Part shown: one piece after another, positions 35,301 to 48,483 of the stretch
Numbering within the stretch: position 1 is the stretch's first letter
Layout: every line of letters begins with the position of its first letter
Assembly (NCBI GenBank): GCA_001557505.1
Contig: LSAX01000002.1
Location: forward strand, 2,542,001-2,606,000
Reading direction: 5' to 3'
From: Reticulascus tulasneorum
Lineage: Eukaryota > Ascomycota > Sordariomycetes > Glomerellales > Reticulascaceae
DNA length: 64,000 nt
Made by a program: the position numbers and the translations under genes
Notes under the pieces: generated by a model
The model's database searches: none
Seen by the model: only the letters and a program-made list of their open reading frames with translations
Told to the model about the DNA's origin: nothing

Positions 35301-38300
35301 TAGTTGGTCAGGCATGCGCTCCAGGTTGCAACTCTGCAAGCTCAGCATGATCTTCATGGCCAAACCTCTCTCCTTGAGTGCGCTGGGCATAGCGAAGCCG
35401 CCCGTCCATCCATGATCCTGACGTCGCTGGTCGTGCGCACCCCTCAAGTCTATGAGGGGTCCGAATGTACCGAGTACAGGAGGTTACAACAGCACTGGCC
35501 GTTTGACATACCATGGCGTGCAGTAGTGAGTTGATCTTTGCCTCAAACATCTCGACCACAGGAGCTTTTTTGTTGTGCGCTTGCAAACAAGCTCAAATGA
35601 CGTGACGGACCCTGTCCCACGTTGCAAAGGATAGCCGCCGCCGCAACGGGTCTGAACGACCACGTTTAGAATCGGGCTAGAACTCCAGAAAAAGAAAAAA
35701 GGGGAACGAGAGCGGGGAGCTGAGCAACAGGAAAATGTGGAGAGATTGGCAGGCTGGTGGCCAGTTCTGGACTCGGATGAACCACAATGAGAGAAGTGGC
35801 ATGCACGCTCAGATATTCTTACACAACCACTTGCGTTTGCGACTGCAGCAAAATCCTGTTGCAACAACAGGATATTCGTACGTGTGCGACACATGAGGGG
35901 GTGGTGCAGTTCATTCGCCTGCAGGCTATGATGTAGTTCTGCACCTTTTGTGCGCGTGCTCACCGTAGATCGAATGTTCGGCAATGAGTTCTGGCTCGTG
36001 TCCCGTCTTTTGTGGAGGAATCTGGTGAGTCGATGGTCGAGATTGATTGACCCCAAATATATCTCGGACTGCCGCGGGACCGGCTGGAGACGCAGGACGG
36101 GTTGCGTGGTATTGGTCAAGATGGCGGAATTGGAGGGTGGGGAGTTTGGTTCGCAAGGCGTCTGCGTTCTGTCGAGCGTCGAGCGCCAGTCGTTGAATTT
36201 CTGCGAGCGCTTATTTATATTGAGGTGCGTCTTCGATGCTTCTTTTGTTAGCTCTTCTGCCGCTCCAGGTGCCAGCGAGACCACGGGACAGAAACAGTGT
36301 GGCTGGTAGCGAAGAATGGCATCGGGATTGCGCGTTTATCTTAATTCGTACAGAATATCGCAGACCCGGGTTTTGAAACATCGATACCGATGTAATTTGT
36401 ACACACACAGTCGTACTTCGGACCCCCGGATGGCTGGAGAATATCCCGACGACACGGATGTTCCTAGGAAGATGCGAGGAAACAGCTGCAAGAGCTTGGT
36501 CCGCTTTCAGCATTTGTTTCCTGAAATATGACAGCCAAGACCAGGTCGGCGTTACCATTGGGCATCTCGTCCAAACAGCGCAATAAAGCCCATGCGCCTA
36601 CGGGGACATCTTCATTTCGCGAACGGCGCCTTCTCCTTCAGGGTCCGGTGCAATTTTGCGTCAGGTCTGCACCTCTCCCCGAAAGCCTGGCCCTTGCCCC
36701 AATCCTGGATCAATTGCTCTTGAGCCAATTGGAAGTTGAGACTCCAAGGTGAGACAGCCAAAGCCAAATCTCGTTAATTCCCCCTTTGGCCCACCTATTA
36801 CCCCTTTACTACTAGCGGCGACTGGTTAGGGTCGCAGTTTGATCGGCTGAATCCTGGTGTTCGCGTACGAGAGAAAGTCCGCGACTCTTCTTGGAGCGAA
36901 TATCGTGTCTTTCTTTCACTACCTGGCTAGAGCCACAACTGCAGGTACTTTTGCGCTTGCAGTAGCCTGGCGTGGGTTTTGCTGCAACACCGGGCCCTCT
37001 AGGCATGGGGAGTGACTGGGAAGATGCCTCTGGCAGAATTCATTGTTTATCAAAACTGGTGCTGACTACTTGCTGCGCAGCTGTTCTACGGATTTGCAAT
37101 TGACGCGTGCCGTGGGTCATGCGAGGAGCAGGATTTGCCGGATGTCGGATGAGAGCAGATGTAAACATGGGAGACAGCACCCAGGTGGCCCGCGGCCGCC
37201 AGTCTGAGCATCTGAAGAGGGTCGGGAAAGTGGGAATCGATGGTAAATCAACCGAGACATGACGGGATGAACAGCCAGAATGGTCATTAAAGCAATCAAT
37301 TGTGATGCTAGTGCGCAATCGTTTGTTGGGCATGGTTTCGAAACATAAGACAAAAGCCCGTGAGACAATTTGTCACTGGCGTCGGTCCGGGACACAATTG
37401 TCTCATCCGACTTGCGCAACGACAATGTGCTGGGCCATTGAGGGCGGCAGCTGGAGTAAGTTTTTAAGCGGCAACGTGATGGTCATGGAAGCCATGTCCT
37501 GAGCATGTGGAAATGCCATGCTCTTCTCACAAGCACGAAATCGTCGCCATCCAGGATCTTGCTGGTTGGGGGAGCTTCGCCTGCACAAGATGAGATGACG
37601 GTAGTTTCCTGACTGGTCACAACCTTTAGAAAGGAGGGAAAAAGCAAAGAAAGACAAATGCTGTCGCAACGCAATGTTTTCTTTTCCCCGTTGCTCCTCC
37701 GCAGACGCAGCAGGCATAACCCGACCTTGACAACGCGCGATACCGTTTGAATCTCTTGCTTCCGTCCGACCTTCTTTTTCTCTTGGCTCTCGCTGAGAAT
37801 GGGTGAGCGAAGCGCGGCTGGGCCTACCGACAAGCGATTTGGAAATAGAAACTGTAATCTAGCAAATTGGGGTAGGTGAACGGGTACATACTGTCATCAA
37901 TCGGAATACATACCAGAGGGACGGGAAGAAGGAAGGGGAGGGCCTAATATATGGCGGCATTTGGAAAGGAACAATTTGTGAAGCGAAGGATGCTGACGAC
38001 TCTTAAGATGTTCGGTATCTTAATTACTGGAATACTGTACCCTCATGAATACTAAATACTTTGCCGGGCATCATTCATATCTTTTATGTGGTGACTGATG
38101 AATCTCTCTCTCTTCTGGCTAGGAATTAAGTTATCCAGCAATCTTAAAAAAAAGATTGCTAGAATATAAATAAAAATAAAATATAATACGAAAAGAATGA
38201 AATGGTTATTCAACGGGCTGCTACCACCTCAGTGCGACCTAATCAAGGGGCCCTGCTCGTGGCCTCTCTGTCTCCCTCCATCTCGCCTACGTTAGATAGA

Positions 38301-38739
38301 CCCTGGTCAACACACCCGCGGCACCCTAGCACACCCAAATTAAAATGCTCCAGACGCCTTTCCTCATTCTGACAATTCCGGGCGCCCACTGATGCAACTG
38401 AAGGGTGAGGGAGGGCCGGGGTACCTGGTACCTGTTCAACTGGTCAGGTACGAATGCCATCATCCATGCAGTCCTACCCTGGACGCTCTGGAGACAAGAG
38501 GTGCCCACGAGCGTTGCGTGCAGTGCGGTGCGTTGGAGGTACATGCCCTCCCCAAGCCAGGCAATACTTAGGAAGCCCCGTGTGTTTAGGTAGGGAGCAC
38601 AGGTACAGATTGAATGAATGAGCGCCTGTGGGTTCGGGGAGGCTAAGGTAGGAGATAAGTACATCTGTATGTACATACATACCCTAGGCCCAGGTATCTT
38701 GGTGATATCTGCCACCGTTAAATGGATCCTGGTAATCTC
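32347..38739. other. Gene-poor stretch, 6.4 kb
   Basis: No gene could be supported on either strand. The longest frames (33247-33789 plus, 35484-36284 minus) lack domains, have low-complexity composition and do not connect to good introns. The sequence is not obviously repeated, and no terminal repeats or transposase motifs were seen. AT-rich DNA with A-runs occurs near 38130-38200. It may be a long regulatory region, contain noncoding transcripts, or contain a lineage-specific gene I cannot recognise. Confidence 0.45.
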
Positions 38740-39531
38740 TCAATTGGGGTTGTATTCCTGCCACCCCCCATGCAAGTTTCCCAATCGCATCTCCCGCGAC
38801 CTTTCTCGCTGGGCCGGTGCTCCAATTTTCCCGACTTCCTCACTTGTCTCGCTCTCTCTCACCCATTTTCCCTGTGTGTGGTCTCCGTCCCTCCGCCCAA
38901 AACAACATCCAATACCTTTTTCCCTCTTCCTCACGACCACCACAACAACCTCACCACCCGGTTGGTGTCCTCGTCATTCGCCTCTCAGGTTACAGATCTA
39001 CACACCCTCACCTAATTGTAGTCCTTGCCATAGCGGCCTTTCTGTCTTTTTATCCTTTTGTTTGTCCTTGATTTGTGGTTCCCTGTTCCCTCCCCCCCAT
39101 CCATCTCCAAATAGCATCCCGTTCCGTACCGTACCTACTCTATTTCTTTCTGCCCTCAACCTCTTCCTGCATTGAACCTACCTCCCACAGCCTCGGAGAA
39201 CAGAGAGAGACACGCACACACCACTTCGACAAGAACGACCCGTTCCCAAGGGCCACGGTTTGGGGCTGAACCTTTCTTGTCCTACCAGCCCTCTACCACG
39301 GATGGCCATTCTTCTCAAATAACCTCACTCCCCCTGCCCTCCTCCAAACAAACAACAGCTCAACAATCCGACCTGTGATCTTACCTGGGCCAATTGACCC
39401 TTAGGAGAGTTTTTTTGGTTACGTCTATTACACACCCAACATCTCTCTAGCAGCAGATCACATTACAGCCGTCCCTGGTTCGACGCAAACTCGTCGTCGT
39501 CTCTTCGACTCGCGGAAGCTGACCGGCCTGC
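38740..39531 (+). promoter_or_regulatory. Pyrimidine-rich leader of the membrane SH3 gene
   Basis: A long strongly C/T-rich plus-strand tract precedes the start codon of the SH3 gene. Such tracts are typical near transcription starts and in leaders of highly expressed fungal genes. The several open frames within it are Ser/Pro/Leu-rich products of the skewed composition rather than genes. Confidence 0.55.
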
Positions 39532-39549
39532 ATGGACAACGAGCAATGA
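39532..39549 (+). promoter_or_regulatory. Upstream ORF overlapping the SH3 gene start (ATGA)
   Basis: A five-codon ORF starts with ATG at 39532. Its TGA stop (39547-39549) overlaps the main start codon at 39546-39548. This geometry permits termination-reinitiation. The uORF ATG has T at -3, so leaky scanning is also likely. Confidence 0.5.
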
Positions 39550-41653
39550 GAACCCAGGAAGCCAGTCATGATCTCGCTGTTCTTATGAAACATCATTGCC
39601 TACCGAATCGAAGGCAGCCCATGACCGGGAACGACGTGAAGATGGCCTCACAACATCAGACTGAGTCGACGGCGCAGTTGACCTCAGGCCCAAGAGAAGG
39701 AAGTCGCGAGAGGAAAACGAGACGCAACCCAACACCATCAGCGAGGACGGTGCTGCTATCCATCCTGGCAACCTCGCCTGCCCTCGCCTCAGCTCAGTGT
39801 GTCTCATTACAAGGTTCCACCACATGTAACGCCTTTCAATCATCATCTGTGTCCACAGAAGGCTTCGTCGCCGGACTATTGTAAGTTGATCTCTGCCGAT
39901 GCGGGTGCTGGCAGTGCTCGACATTGTAGTCTGCAAGTCCATACTAATGCATGTCCCGCAGTCCATTCCTACAATTCGTATCCAGCACAGAAACGTTTGA
40001 CCAGCAGCTGCTGCAATACATTGAGACAACATACGTACGAGAGAAGTGAGTTTCACCGTGTTGACTGGTCCCGTACAGGGCGCGCCACTAACAGCACGGA
40101 AGGTACCAGACGCTACTCGGGTGTCAGAACATTGACCTCACTCGGACAAACGAGCTTTACGCTCGATTCACCACCTCGGTAATTTGCAATGCCATCATCC
40201 AAAACTCGATTGATGCTTGCAACCTGTCGGCAGCCGACTCGCAGCCTCTGTGCGCCGATACTTGCGTTAGTTCACCATTTCCGTAGTAGTATGTCGCATT
40301 TGCTAAACATGATACCAGGCTGAATTCGCACAAAGCGAGGCTCTCGTGTCAGCCGACAGCTCTCTCTGCTCGAACCCCAGCAGCAACCTCATCCCGCAAA
40401 TCAGAGCCGACTTTACGAATTGCGCCCTCCCAGCGGGCTCTATATTGTCCGCTAACTGCATTCGAGGCATTGCGAACGAACCAAATAATTGTGGATATGG
40501 TGGCAGCCTCATTGGGTTGTGCTCTTATTGTGCGTCTGGTGGTATCAACTCCACCGACACATGCTGCTACAGCTCGGATGTTGAGGAGCGCTGCGCCAAT
40601 GTTGTTTTGCCCTCTATAGTCCCGACAATGACTTTTATTCCACCGACCGCCACGGCCTCGCCAACAACCACACCGACTCCTGCTGCAAGTGGCCGTGGTG
40701 GACTTACCGGTGGCCAGATTGCTGGCATTGTCATTGGCTCAGTTGCCGGAGCGCTGTTGATAGCAGGATTGATCTATATGTGTATTCTGCTCCTACGGCG
40801 CAGACGAGGCAGCCAGAACGGCAGCATCTTCAATCAGCCATCACCCGCTAGGAAAGTAGTAGGCATGAGCCAGGTTCAGCATCAGCAAAGCCCACCTCCA
40901 CCCCCCCAAGGCTACGAAGTTTTACCGGGTGGACGCATTGCCCGTATGTCGGCACTGGAAGGCCATTCGGAAGCGTCGCCATCAGCTCACAACGCTGCTC
41001 TTGCTGCCGTGGCAGGCGGCGGTGCCGGATATGCTGCCGGAAGAAGGAGGGGTGACGATCATTCGTCGTCTGATGGGTTCGGAGACAGCCCGGAGTCCGA
41101 TACCAGAGCCGGTGTTCTGCGACCGCCGCCAACTGCTAGGAGGAATGGTTCCCTTTCGAGCAACTCGGTCCTTGGTGGAGAAGATCCCCAGTCACCTACC
41201 AGCGCTGGGAGCCTATCGTCACCGCATGGAATGGCCAGCCAGCAGTCGGAACAATTGCCATTTTTCAAAGACTATTATTCCCAGGATGATATCCACCCGG
41301 GCGATAGAGTCGCGGTTCTTTGGGCTTACCAGCCACGTGCTGCGGATGAGTTCGCCTTGGAGCGGGGAGACATGTTGAAGGTAGTCGGCATTTGGGACGA
41401 CGGCTGGGCAACCGGGATCATGATGGATGAACGTGCTGACGAGTGGGAGGCTCGAAGACAAGCTCAAAGAGACAGCGGCGTTTCGAACACCTCAGGCAGA
41501 CGCGATACCTCACCTCCAGTTAGCGGCGAGATCAAGGCATTCCCGTTAGTATGTGTGTGCCTGCCAGAGCACTGGAGGAAAACAATCGATGGTGATGGCT
41601 CGACGGAAACTGGCTCCAGCGCCCACCTTGGTGCCCACTCGACAGTCTCTTGA
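39546..41653 (+). CDS. Single-pass membrane SH3-domain protein (Fus1-like)
   Basis: Predicted plasma-membrane protein with an outside Cys-rich domain and a cytosolic SH3 domain, an arrangement like yeast Fus1, which acts in cell fusion. Four exons (39546-39880, 39962-40045, 40103-40265, 40319-41653) join in phase to 638 aa. A hydrophobic segment TVLLSILATSPALASAQC near residue 70 resembles a signal peptide but lies after a charged N-terminal extension. The real start may therefore be a downstream ATG (MTGND or MASQH). The Cys-rich ectodomain includes CNLSAADSQPLCADTC. A Ser/Thr/Pro stalk leads to a membrane segment near 320-345 (IAGIVIGSVAGALLIAGLIY) followed by LLLRRRRG. The SH3 domain near 520-575 shows VLWAYQPRAADEFALERGDM and GIWDDGWATG. 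Function in fusion or polarity is inferred from architecture. Confidence 0.87.
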
Positions 41654-43813
41654 AATCTCACTACGCTTGATGAGTTTTGGAATACGTCTTCACGACAGCA
41701 GTCGCTTAATACGCATTGGCTATGGCGTTCAGGCTTTACGGCTCACATTACTTTCGACCCCAGGCGACAACAACGAGTCATCCCGATGGACACGAGAGAC
41801 TTTGGTACATAATGAATCGCTTGGGGTCATTATTGTCCATTCACCGGCCACCTCAAGGCCAATTCACACCTTCAGCACATTCTGCACATAGACACGAACC
41901 TTGCATTCTCGCGACGATACGCTTAATGCCTTCAGTCCTAGACGACTTGCTTAATATCATTCGGTCTACCCGCCTCGGATCACAACCGCGCAACGCCTTG
42001 GCCACGGACGTTTTTCATCCGCCAGCGCCAGTGTGAGCGTGCGTTGAACGATATGAAGAGAGGCGATCTTAATACCATCACGACCATTCCGCAGTGTGCC
42101 CTCCCCTTTCGTTTCGTGTGTTGATTCTATATACCCGATTTGCGCAGGAGAAGAAGTTTTGTGGTGGATGAGGTCGGGGAGGGCCTCTGTCATGTAATTG
42201 TGACCTTTTGTTCAGAGTATGGGTATACAGCTTCTTAGCTCTCCCTGCTCTTCGTTACGGAAAGTGGAGAATAGACGGATTAGGCGGGGAAGATGGGAGT
42301 ACCGCATACGGAGAGGGGGGCGCGGTTTAGAGGAAGAGGGATTTGAAGAAGGTGGATGTCATCTTCATTATTGGCCATCAGGGCTTGAAACCTATGCTGC
42401 TATCCTTAGCATCGCGACATTACCTAGGCTTCCTCCCGTGACCTACTGGGATAGCTACCCAATTTACTTAGTTGAAATACCAAAATGGCTTCGTTAAATG
42501 ATCGTTTGCTGAGTTTGCGTGTCTAGTGCCTTGGGGTTATTGACCTGGATCTTGGTCCATGGAGTCTGTGCCGTCCTGTGATTTTTTTTTGGATGGTTTC
42601 ATCGACCCTTGTCTGGGACACGAAACCCGACGGGTAACTCATTCACCTTGCCCACCTTATTTTCCGTGATAAGACACTGAATGGAGATAACGTTACGAGG
42701 CTATAGACGGGGTACATCAGGGCTCAGTCTAGCAGGGAAGGGCCTACAGAGGTGGGCGAAAGAGCGGCACGTACAGAGACTTGGGAAGTCCATGTGCTCC
42801 CTGTAGTGTAATGACTGGCGACGGCGATGAGGATCGGGACTTTTAAGATGAACCCGGTCTTACCGCGCACACGCGACATGTATCGAGATATCCCTCATTT
42901 GCTTACCTGGCCATAGAGTCTGATCCCTCTGACCGGGGGATCTACGCCTGTCACCTTGACCGAGAGTCTTGATTCAAAGACAACTGGGATATATGAGATG
43001 ATGAATGCCTGAGCGCTATGATCATGCAATGCCTTGCTTTTGAGTTTCCATTGTATCCTTGCGTGTTTGTGAAATATATTGCATATAGACAGTATCAGGC
43101 CGAAATGCATGCCCCCCCTCCACGGATGTCAAGCCCGGACTACGGTATATACCTGAACTGGGCGACATGTCCCAACGAGCGGGAAGAGGCCCTGCTTGTG
43201 CCGCGGTCCGGTTGGACGGGCGCTTCCACATAAAACAGACCTAGGTTGCGCTGCGTGCCCCTGTGCCGATATATGGGAATAAGTCTCCGGCGTTCTGGGC
43301 CTGTAGTGACGTAGAAGCGCACAAGGGCAATGTCAAACGTGACCTTTCGTCGATGAGTACGAATCTTTGGATGTGACAATGAATGAGGCTGAGAGCTAGA
43401 GTTAGCCTGGGGTGATCTTGAACCCAGATGCGTGGTAACTTACAGCAGTCCGTAGAGTGCTACGTGCCGTGACTCAGGTGCTCCAGTGCCCTGGACGGGA
43501 GAAGCCGGCTGGCCAATGGCAAGCTCAGACCCGCCCCACATCGGAGCTCTGGTGACATGTTGCCGACGTAGGTAGTCTGCGTGAGCAACTCACAGTTCGA
43601 GATGCTTAATCCCACCTAGGCAACGCACGAGTTTCCACTCTGACCAGCTCATGACTGTCGCGTCACCACATATCTTCTCCTTTGGCTCTTTGGCCGCTGC
43701 GGGCTCTGTGTAGCATAACGAATTTCCCAAGATGATAGTCTTAACGAATCGCACCACCAAGGCAATCAAATAAGCAACCCCCCCCCCCGGACCAAACCTC
43801 CATCATCCACACC
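41654..43813. other. Intergenic, 2.2 kb
   Basis: No gene supported. Open frames are short and unrecognised. The left part is the 3' flank of the SH3 gene and the right part the promoter of vps15. A short C run lies near 43778-43787. Confidence 0.5.
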
Positions 43814-46800
43814 ATGGGGCAGGGATTCTCCCTCGCGACACCCTCTGCTGGCTCAGCCGGTATCGACGTGCCGGAACTTTCGGACCTGATATACGAGAAG
43901 AGCATAGGAAATGCGCGCTTCATGAAGAGCATCCGGGCGCGGCATCATGATGGTGTTGTCCTAGTCAAAGTGCTTGTCAAGCCCTATACCCCGATGCCTC
44001 TGGAAAGACAGAAGAAGGAGATAATAAGTGCGAATCTGATTTCGCTGCTTGATTACTCGTAGCTAATACCCAGGCAGGACAGAGAAAGGCCCTTTCCGAC
44101 GTCCCCAATGCATTAGGCTTCCAGCGGATCGTCGAGACCGAAACGAACGGATACCTGGTCCGGCAGTATCTGTACAACTCGCTATACGATCGGATGAGCA
44201 CACGGCCATTTCTTGAGGACATAGAGAAGAAGTGGCTGGCATTTCAACTTCTCTGCGGCATACGCGATAGCCACGCTCGAGACATCTATCATGGAGATAT
44301 CAAGACGGAGAACACCCTTGTTACGTCATGGAACTGGCTCTATCTCTCGGATTTCTCCTCCGCCTTCAAGCCCATAAATCTTCCAGAAGACAACCCGGGT
44401 GATTTCTCATACTACTTCGATACATCTGGCCGGCGAACGTGCTACCTCGCTCCCGAACGGTTTGTGGCTGCCGAGGACGTTGGCAGCAAGGATGCAAAGC
44501 TCACCTGGGCCATGGATGTGTTCAGCGCGGGGTGCGTTATTGCTGAGATGTTCTTGGAATCGCCCATCTTCACCCTGAGCCAGCTGTACAAGTACCGGCG
44601 TGGCGAGTATGATCCGGTGATCTCCCAGATCAGTCGCATACCAGACAAGGATTTGCGAGATATGATATCCCACATGATCCAACTGGACCCGGAACGACGG
44701 TACTCGGCGGACCAGTATCTGGAATTCTGGAAGAAGAAGGTCTTTCCGGAATACTTCTTTAACTTCCTCCATCAGTACATGGAACTGATTACAGATCCAT
44801 CCTCGGGTAACAGCCCAATCTCTGGAGCATCGAGAAACCTCGGTGAGGCGGATGACCGAATAGATCGAGTGTTCCTCGATTTTGACAAAATTTCATACTT
44901 CCTTGGTTATCAAAATGATAAAACAGAATCACAAACAACGCCACCATCGCCAAGGCTAGGACTCGGTCACTTCCCTGTCCGTCTCAACATACCAAATCAT
45001 GAACACTACGTACAAGGTGCTGCGGATCCTCCGGAAGACGACGGTACTTTGATTTTCCTGACATTGATTGTGTCTTCACTTCGAAATACGGCCCGCGCTG
45101 CGTCGAAGATCAGGGCGTGCGATATCTTGCTTGCGTTTGCGGAACGGGTTACAGATGAGGCAAAGCTAGATCGAGTTCTACCATACCTCGTAGCTCTACT
45201 GAACGATAAGTCCGATCTTGTTGTGATCGCCGCCATTCGATCGGTCACACAGCTTCTTCAATTAGTACGGGTCGTGTCACCTGTCAACGCGCATGTGTTT
45301 GTCGAATACATAATGCCCCGACTCCAGGTCGCCTTGATAGGAACGCAAAGAACCCCGAGTCCACTAGTACGGGCAACATATGCGTCTTGTCTGGGAAGTT
45401 TGGTAACGACTGCCGCACGGCTCCTGGACCTGGCCGCGACTTTGAAAGCTGATGGGTCACTTACTGTCACCGACCCTGAACTGGAACCCGGGATTGAAGC
45501 AGGAGCCGCGTTCGACGGTCTGTTTGACGACGCTCAGCGTGAGCTGTTCGAGATCGTCGAATTTCATGCCAAAGCTTTGGTTGAAGACCCAGACGTATCT
45601 GTGCGGCGTGCCTTTTTGACATCAGTCCCAGACTTGTGTCTATTCTTCGGAACTGAAGCAAACGATATCCTGCTCGCTCATCTGAACACTTACCTTAACG
45701 ATCGGGATTGGATCTTGAAGTGCGCTTTCTTTGAAACCATCGTGGGAATAGCCGCTCTCGTAGGCAGCGTCAGCCTCGAAGAGTTTATTTTGCCTCTCAT
45801 GATACAAGCACTCACAGATATCGAAGAATTCGTGGTCCAGGCAGCTCTGCATTCCCTCGCTCAGCTTGCTGGTCTCGGCCTGCTTTCTCGAACAAAGACC
45901 TGGGAGCTTGTCGATATTGTAGGACGGTTCACAATGCACCCTAATTCGTGGATTCGCGAGTCGGCCGCGGAATTCATATCAGAGGCAACAAAGTTTCTGT
46001 CACCTGCCGATACCAGATGCATTGTCTTGCCGTTGGTTAAGCCTTACATGAAAGCAGAGATAATACCCGAGTTTTCCGAGCTGGGAATACTCGATGCGCT
46101 GAAGCGGCCGTTGTCAAGATCCGTCTTTGACCAGGCACTTATCTGGGCTCTGAAAACCGACAGAGGCGTTTTTTGGAAGCCGTTACAACAACTACGTTCT
46201 TTCACTTTTGGGTCACTGCCAAACACCATAGCCAGCCGATCATCCAAAGATCTGAACTCTCATTCTCTCAATAAGGTGCCGCGAAATGACGAGGATGAGC
46301 AGTGGCTTGCGAGGTTACGAAACCTCGGGCTGACGCCAGAGGATGAATTCAAATTACTTGCCTTAAGGGAATTTATATGGCGCCTCAGCAGGATGAGGTC
46401 TCGAGACTCGGAGATCGGCGAGCCGACCAAGTTGAATGAGGTCATCTCTCTGAAGAGTCTCAATATCACACCGCAGACAGTCTTCTTCGATGAGGAGCCG
46501 TTGCAACAATCTGCGACTGCGCCTGGAATCGACATCAAGGGCCCATACACGATTGCAGATGCTTTGTTAGATGCTTCGATGACAATTGATGACTCAGTCG
46601 GGAAGAGGCGCCGAGCTGCTCTGAATAACCTCAGAACTAGGGTCAACACCCAAGGCCTTAGCGAGGATCTTGGATTGTCCCCAAGAGACAGTCCCCGAGC
46701 AAGCTCGAGGGACTCGAGGCAACGCATCTCTTCCACATCAGGAAAAGCGACTGTCGGAAGCCCTGTTGAAGATGATGCGTCGTCTATTCGAGATGAGCCG

Positions 46801-48483
46801 TACTCAGCTAGAAGACTCATTCGCCACCAGTCTAGTGCCTTGAGTCTGCTAGATCGCAAGGATAGTAACAAGACTGTTCCTGAGACGAGTATGACCGAAG
46901 CAAATGTTTTTGGGCAAGTGGAGGGCCCGTTCGCCCAAGCACCTCAAGCCAACCGAGGATCAACGGAGCAAGAGGACACCTCGCAAGGAGCTGGTACGAG
47001 GTTGAAGGCAAACCACACATACGAAGGCAATGATCCAAGCATATTGAAGATGCTTGATTCGATGTATGTTGACAACTATCCCCACGACATCGCCGAATTT
47101 GGACCCTTGGTCACCCCCATTGCCCGCAGAAAGAGCAGTAGGGCTGTCGGCCAGTCTGGAGACGAGCCTTGGAGACCTAATGGGAAATTGGTGGCGACAT
47201 TCTCGGAGCATACTGGAGCAATTAATCGACTCGTCGTATCCCCAGACCACGTCTTCTTCATCACAGGCGGTGATGATGGGGCGGTGAGAGTCTGGGATAG
47301 TGCGCGATTGGAGAAGAACATCACGCACCGCTCAAGACAGACCCACAGGCACAACCAAGGGGCTCGGGTGTTAGCCTTATGCTTCATTGAGAACACCCAT
47401 AGCTTCATCAGCTGCGCAAGCGATGGCAGTGTCCATGTGGTCAAGGTGGAGACTGTATCAGCAAGTGGCATCCTGCGATACGGCAAGCTTCGCCTGCTGA
47501 GAGAGTATCAACTTCCACAGGATGAGCATGCCGTTTGGTGCGAGCACTTCAAGCTAGAGTCAAGCTCTGTGCTGGTTATTGCCACAAATCGATCAAGGAT
47601 ACTCGGCATCGACCTCAGGACCATGACTCTTTTGTACGTTTTGGAGAATCCCGTTCATCACGGCACACCCACGTGCTTCTGTATCGACAGGAAGAGGAAT
47701 TGGCTTTGTCTGGGCACTTCACATGGAGTACTGGATCTTTGGGATCTCCGGTTCAGGATGAGACTCAAGGGTTGGGGAGTACCGGGCAAGAGCGCCATAT
47801 ATCGGCTTTGCATACACCCAACCAAGGGGCGCGGCAAGTGGGTTTGTGTTGCCGGCGGAAGCGGCCAAGGAGAAGTCACAGTCTGGGATCTGGAGAAGAC
47901 TCTTTGCAGGGAGATCTACCGCGTCGGCGGCAACAAAGAGGGTCCTAAGGGATACGATCCTTGGGACGTCGACGAAGATAAGCCGGAAGGCATGCTCGGC
48001 AGGTTTGCAACCAACATTGAGCCTAGCAGTGCTGGAAATACCGATCGCGGTGTTCGTGCTATGATAGCTGGCACTGGTGCAGCGGAAGACTCTCGTGATG
48101 TCCGGCACGCGTTCATTGTGACGGCTGGCTCTGACAAGAGGCTCCGCTTCTGGGATCTAACGCGCATTGAGAACTCGGTCGTTTACAGCGGCCTACAACC
48201 CGATGATCCGAGGCCAACATTCACGGCTTCGCATCCTACGGCGTCCATGACACTAAACACGGAGAGGATACCGAGACAGGCACCAACGAGCCCTAATGCG
48301 GCAGCTGGCGCCAGGGGCGGGAATTCTGGTGGGCGTCCGCCGAGGAGTACGGTGATTTCACTTCAGCAGCAACAGCTTCTGAAATCGCATCTGGACTCCA
48401 TCATGGATGTTGCGCTGTTGGAGATGCCGTATAGCATGACTGTCTCGGTTGATAGATCTGGTGTAGTGTTCGTGTTCTCGTAG
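43814..48483 (+). CDS. vps15: Vps15, regulatory pseudokinase/kinase of the PI3-kinase complex
   Basis: Scaffold that activates Vps34 in making phosphatidylinositol 3-phosphate for vacuolar sorting and autophagy. Two exons (43814-44027 and 44078-48483) give 1539 aa. MGQG at the start provides a Gly2 for N-myristoylation, as in yeast. The kinase domain (about 25-310) has HGDIKTENTL in the catalytic loop, YLSDFSSAFKP in place of DFG, and CYLAPERF. HEAT-type repeats occupy roughly 370-660 (LLAFAERVTDEAKLDRVLPY, ASCLGSLVTTAARLLDLAAT). The C-terminal about 450 residues form a WD40 propeller, for example SEHTGAINRLVVSPDHVFF, GDDGAVRVWDSARL and GSDKRLRFWDLTRIENS. The first junction restores EIIRQRKALSDVP. 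Length and domain order are as expected. Confidence 0.96.

Noticed and set aside
35484..36284. 266-codon minus-strand open frame in the gene-poor region
   Set aside because: No recognisable motif, composition rich in Ser/Thr/Arg/His with runs such as FFFFW from an A-rich tract, and no plausible intron partners. A chance frame is more likely, but it is not excluded.
38618..39175. 185-codon plus-strand frame in the C/T-rich tract
   Set aside because: Its Ser/Pro/Leu content follows directly from the pyrimidine skew, and parallel frames are also open.
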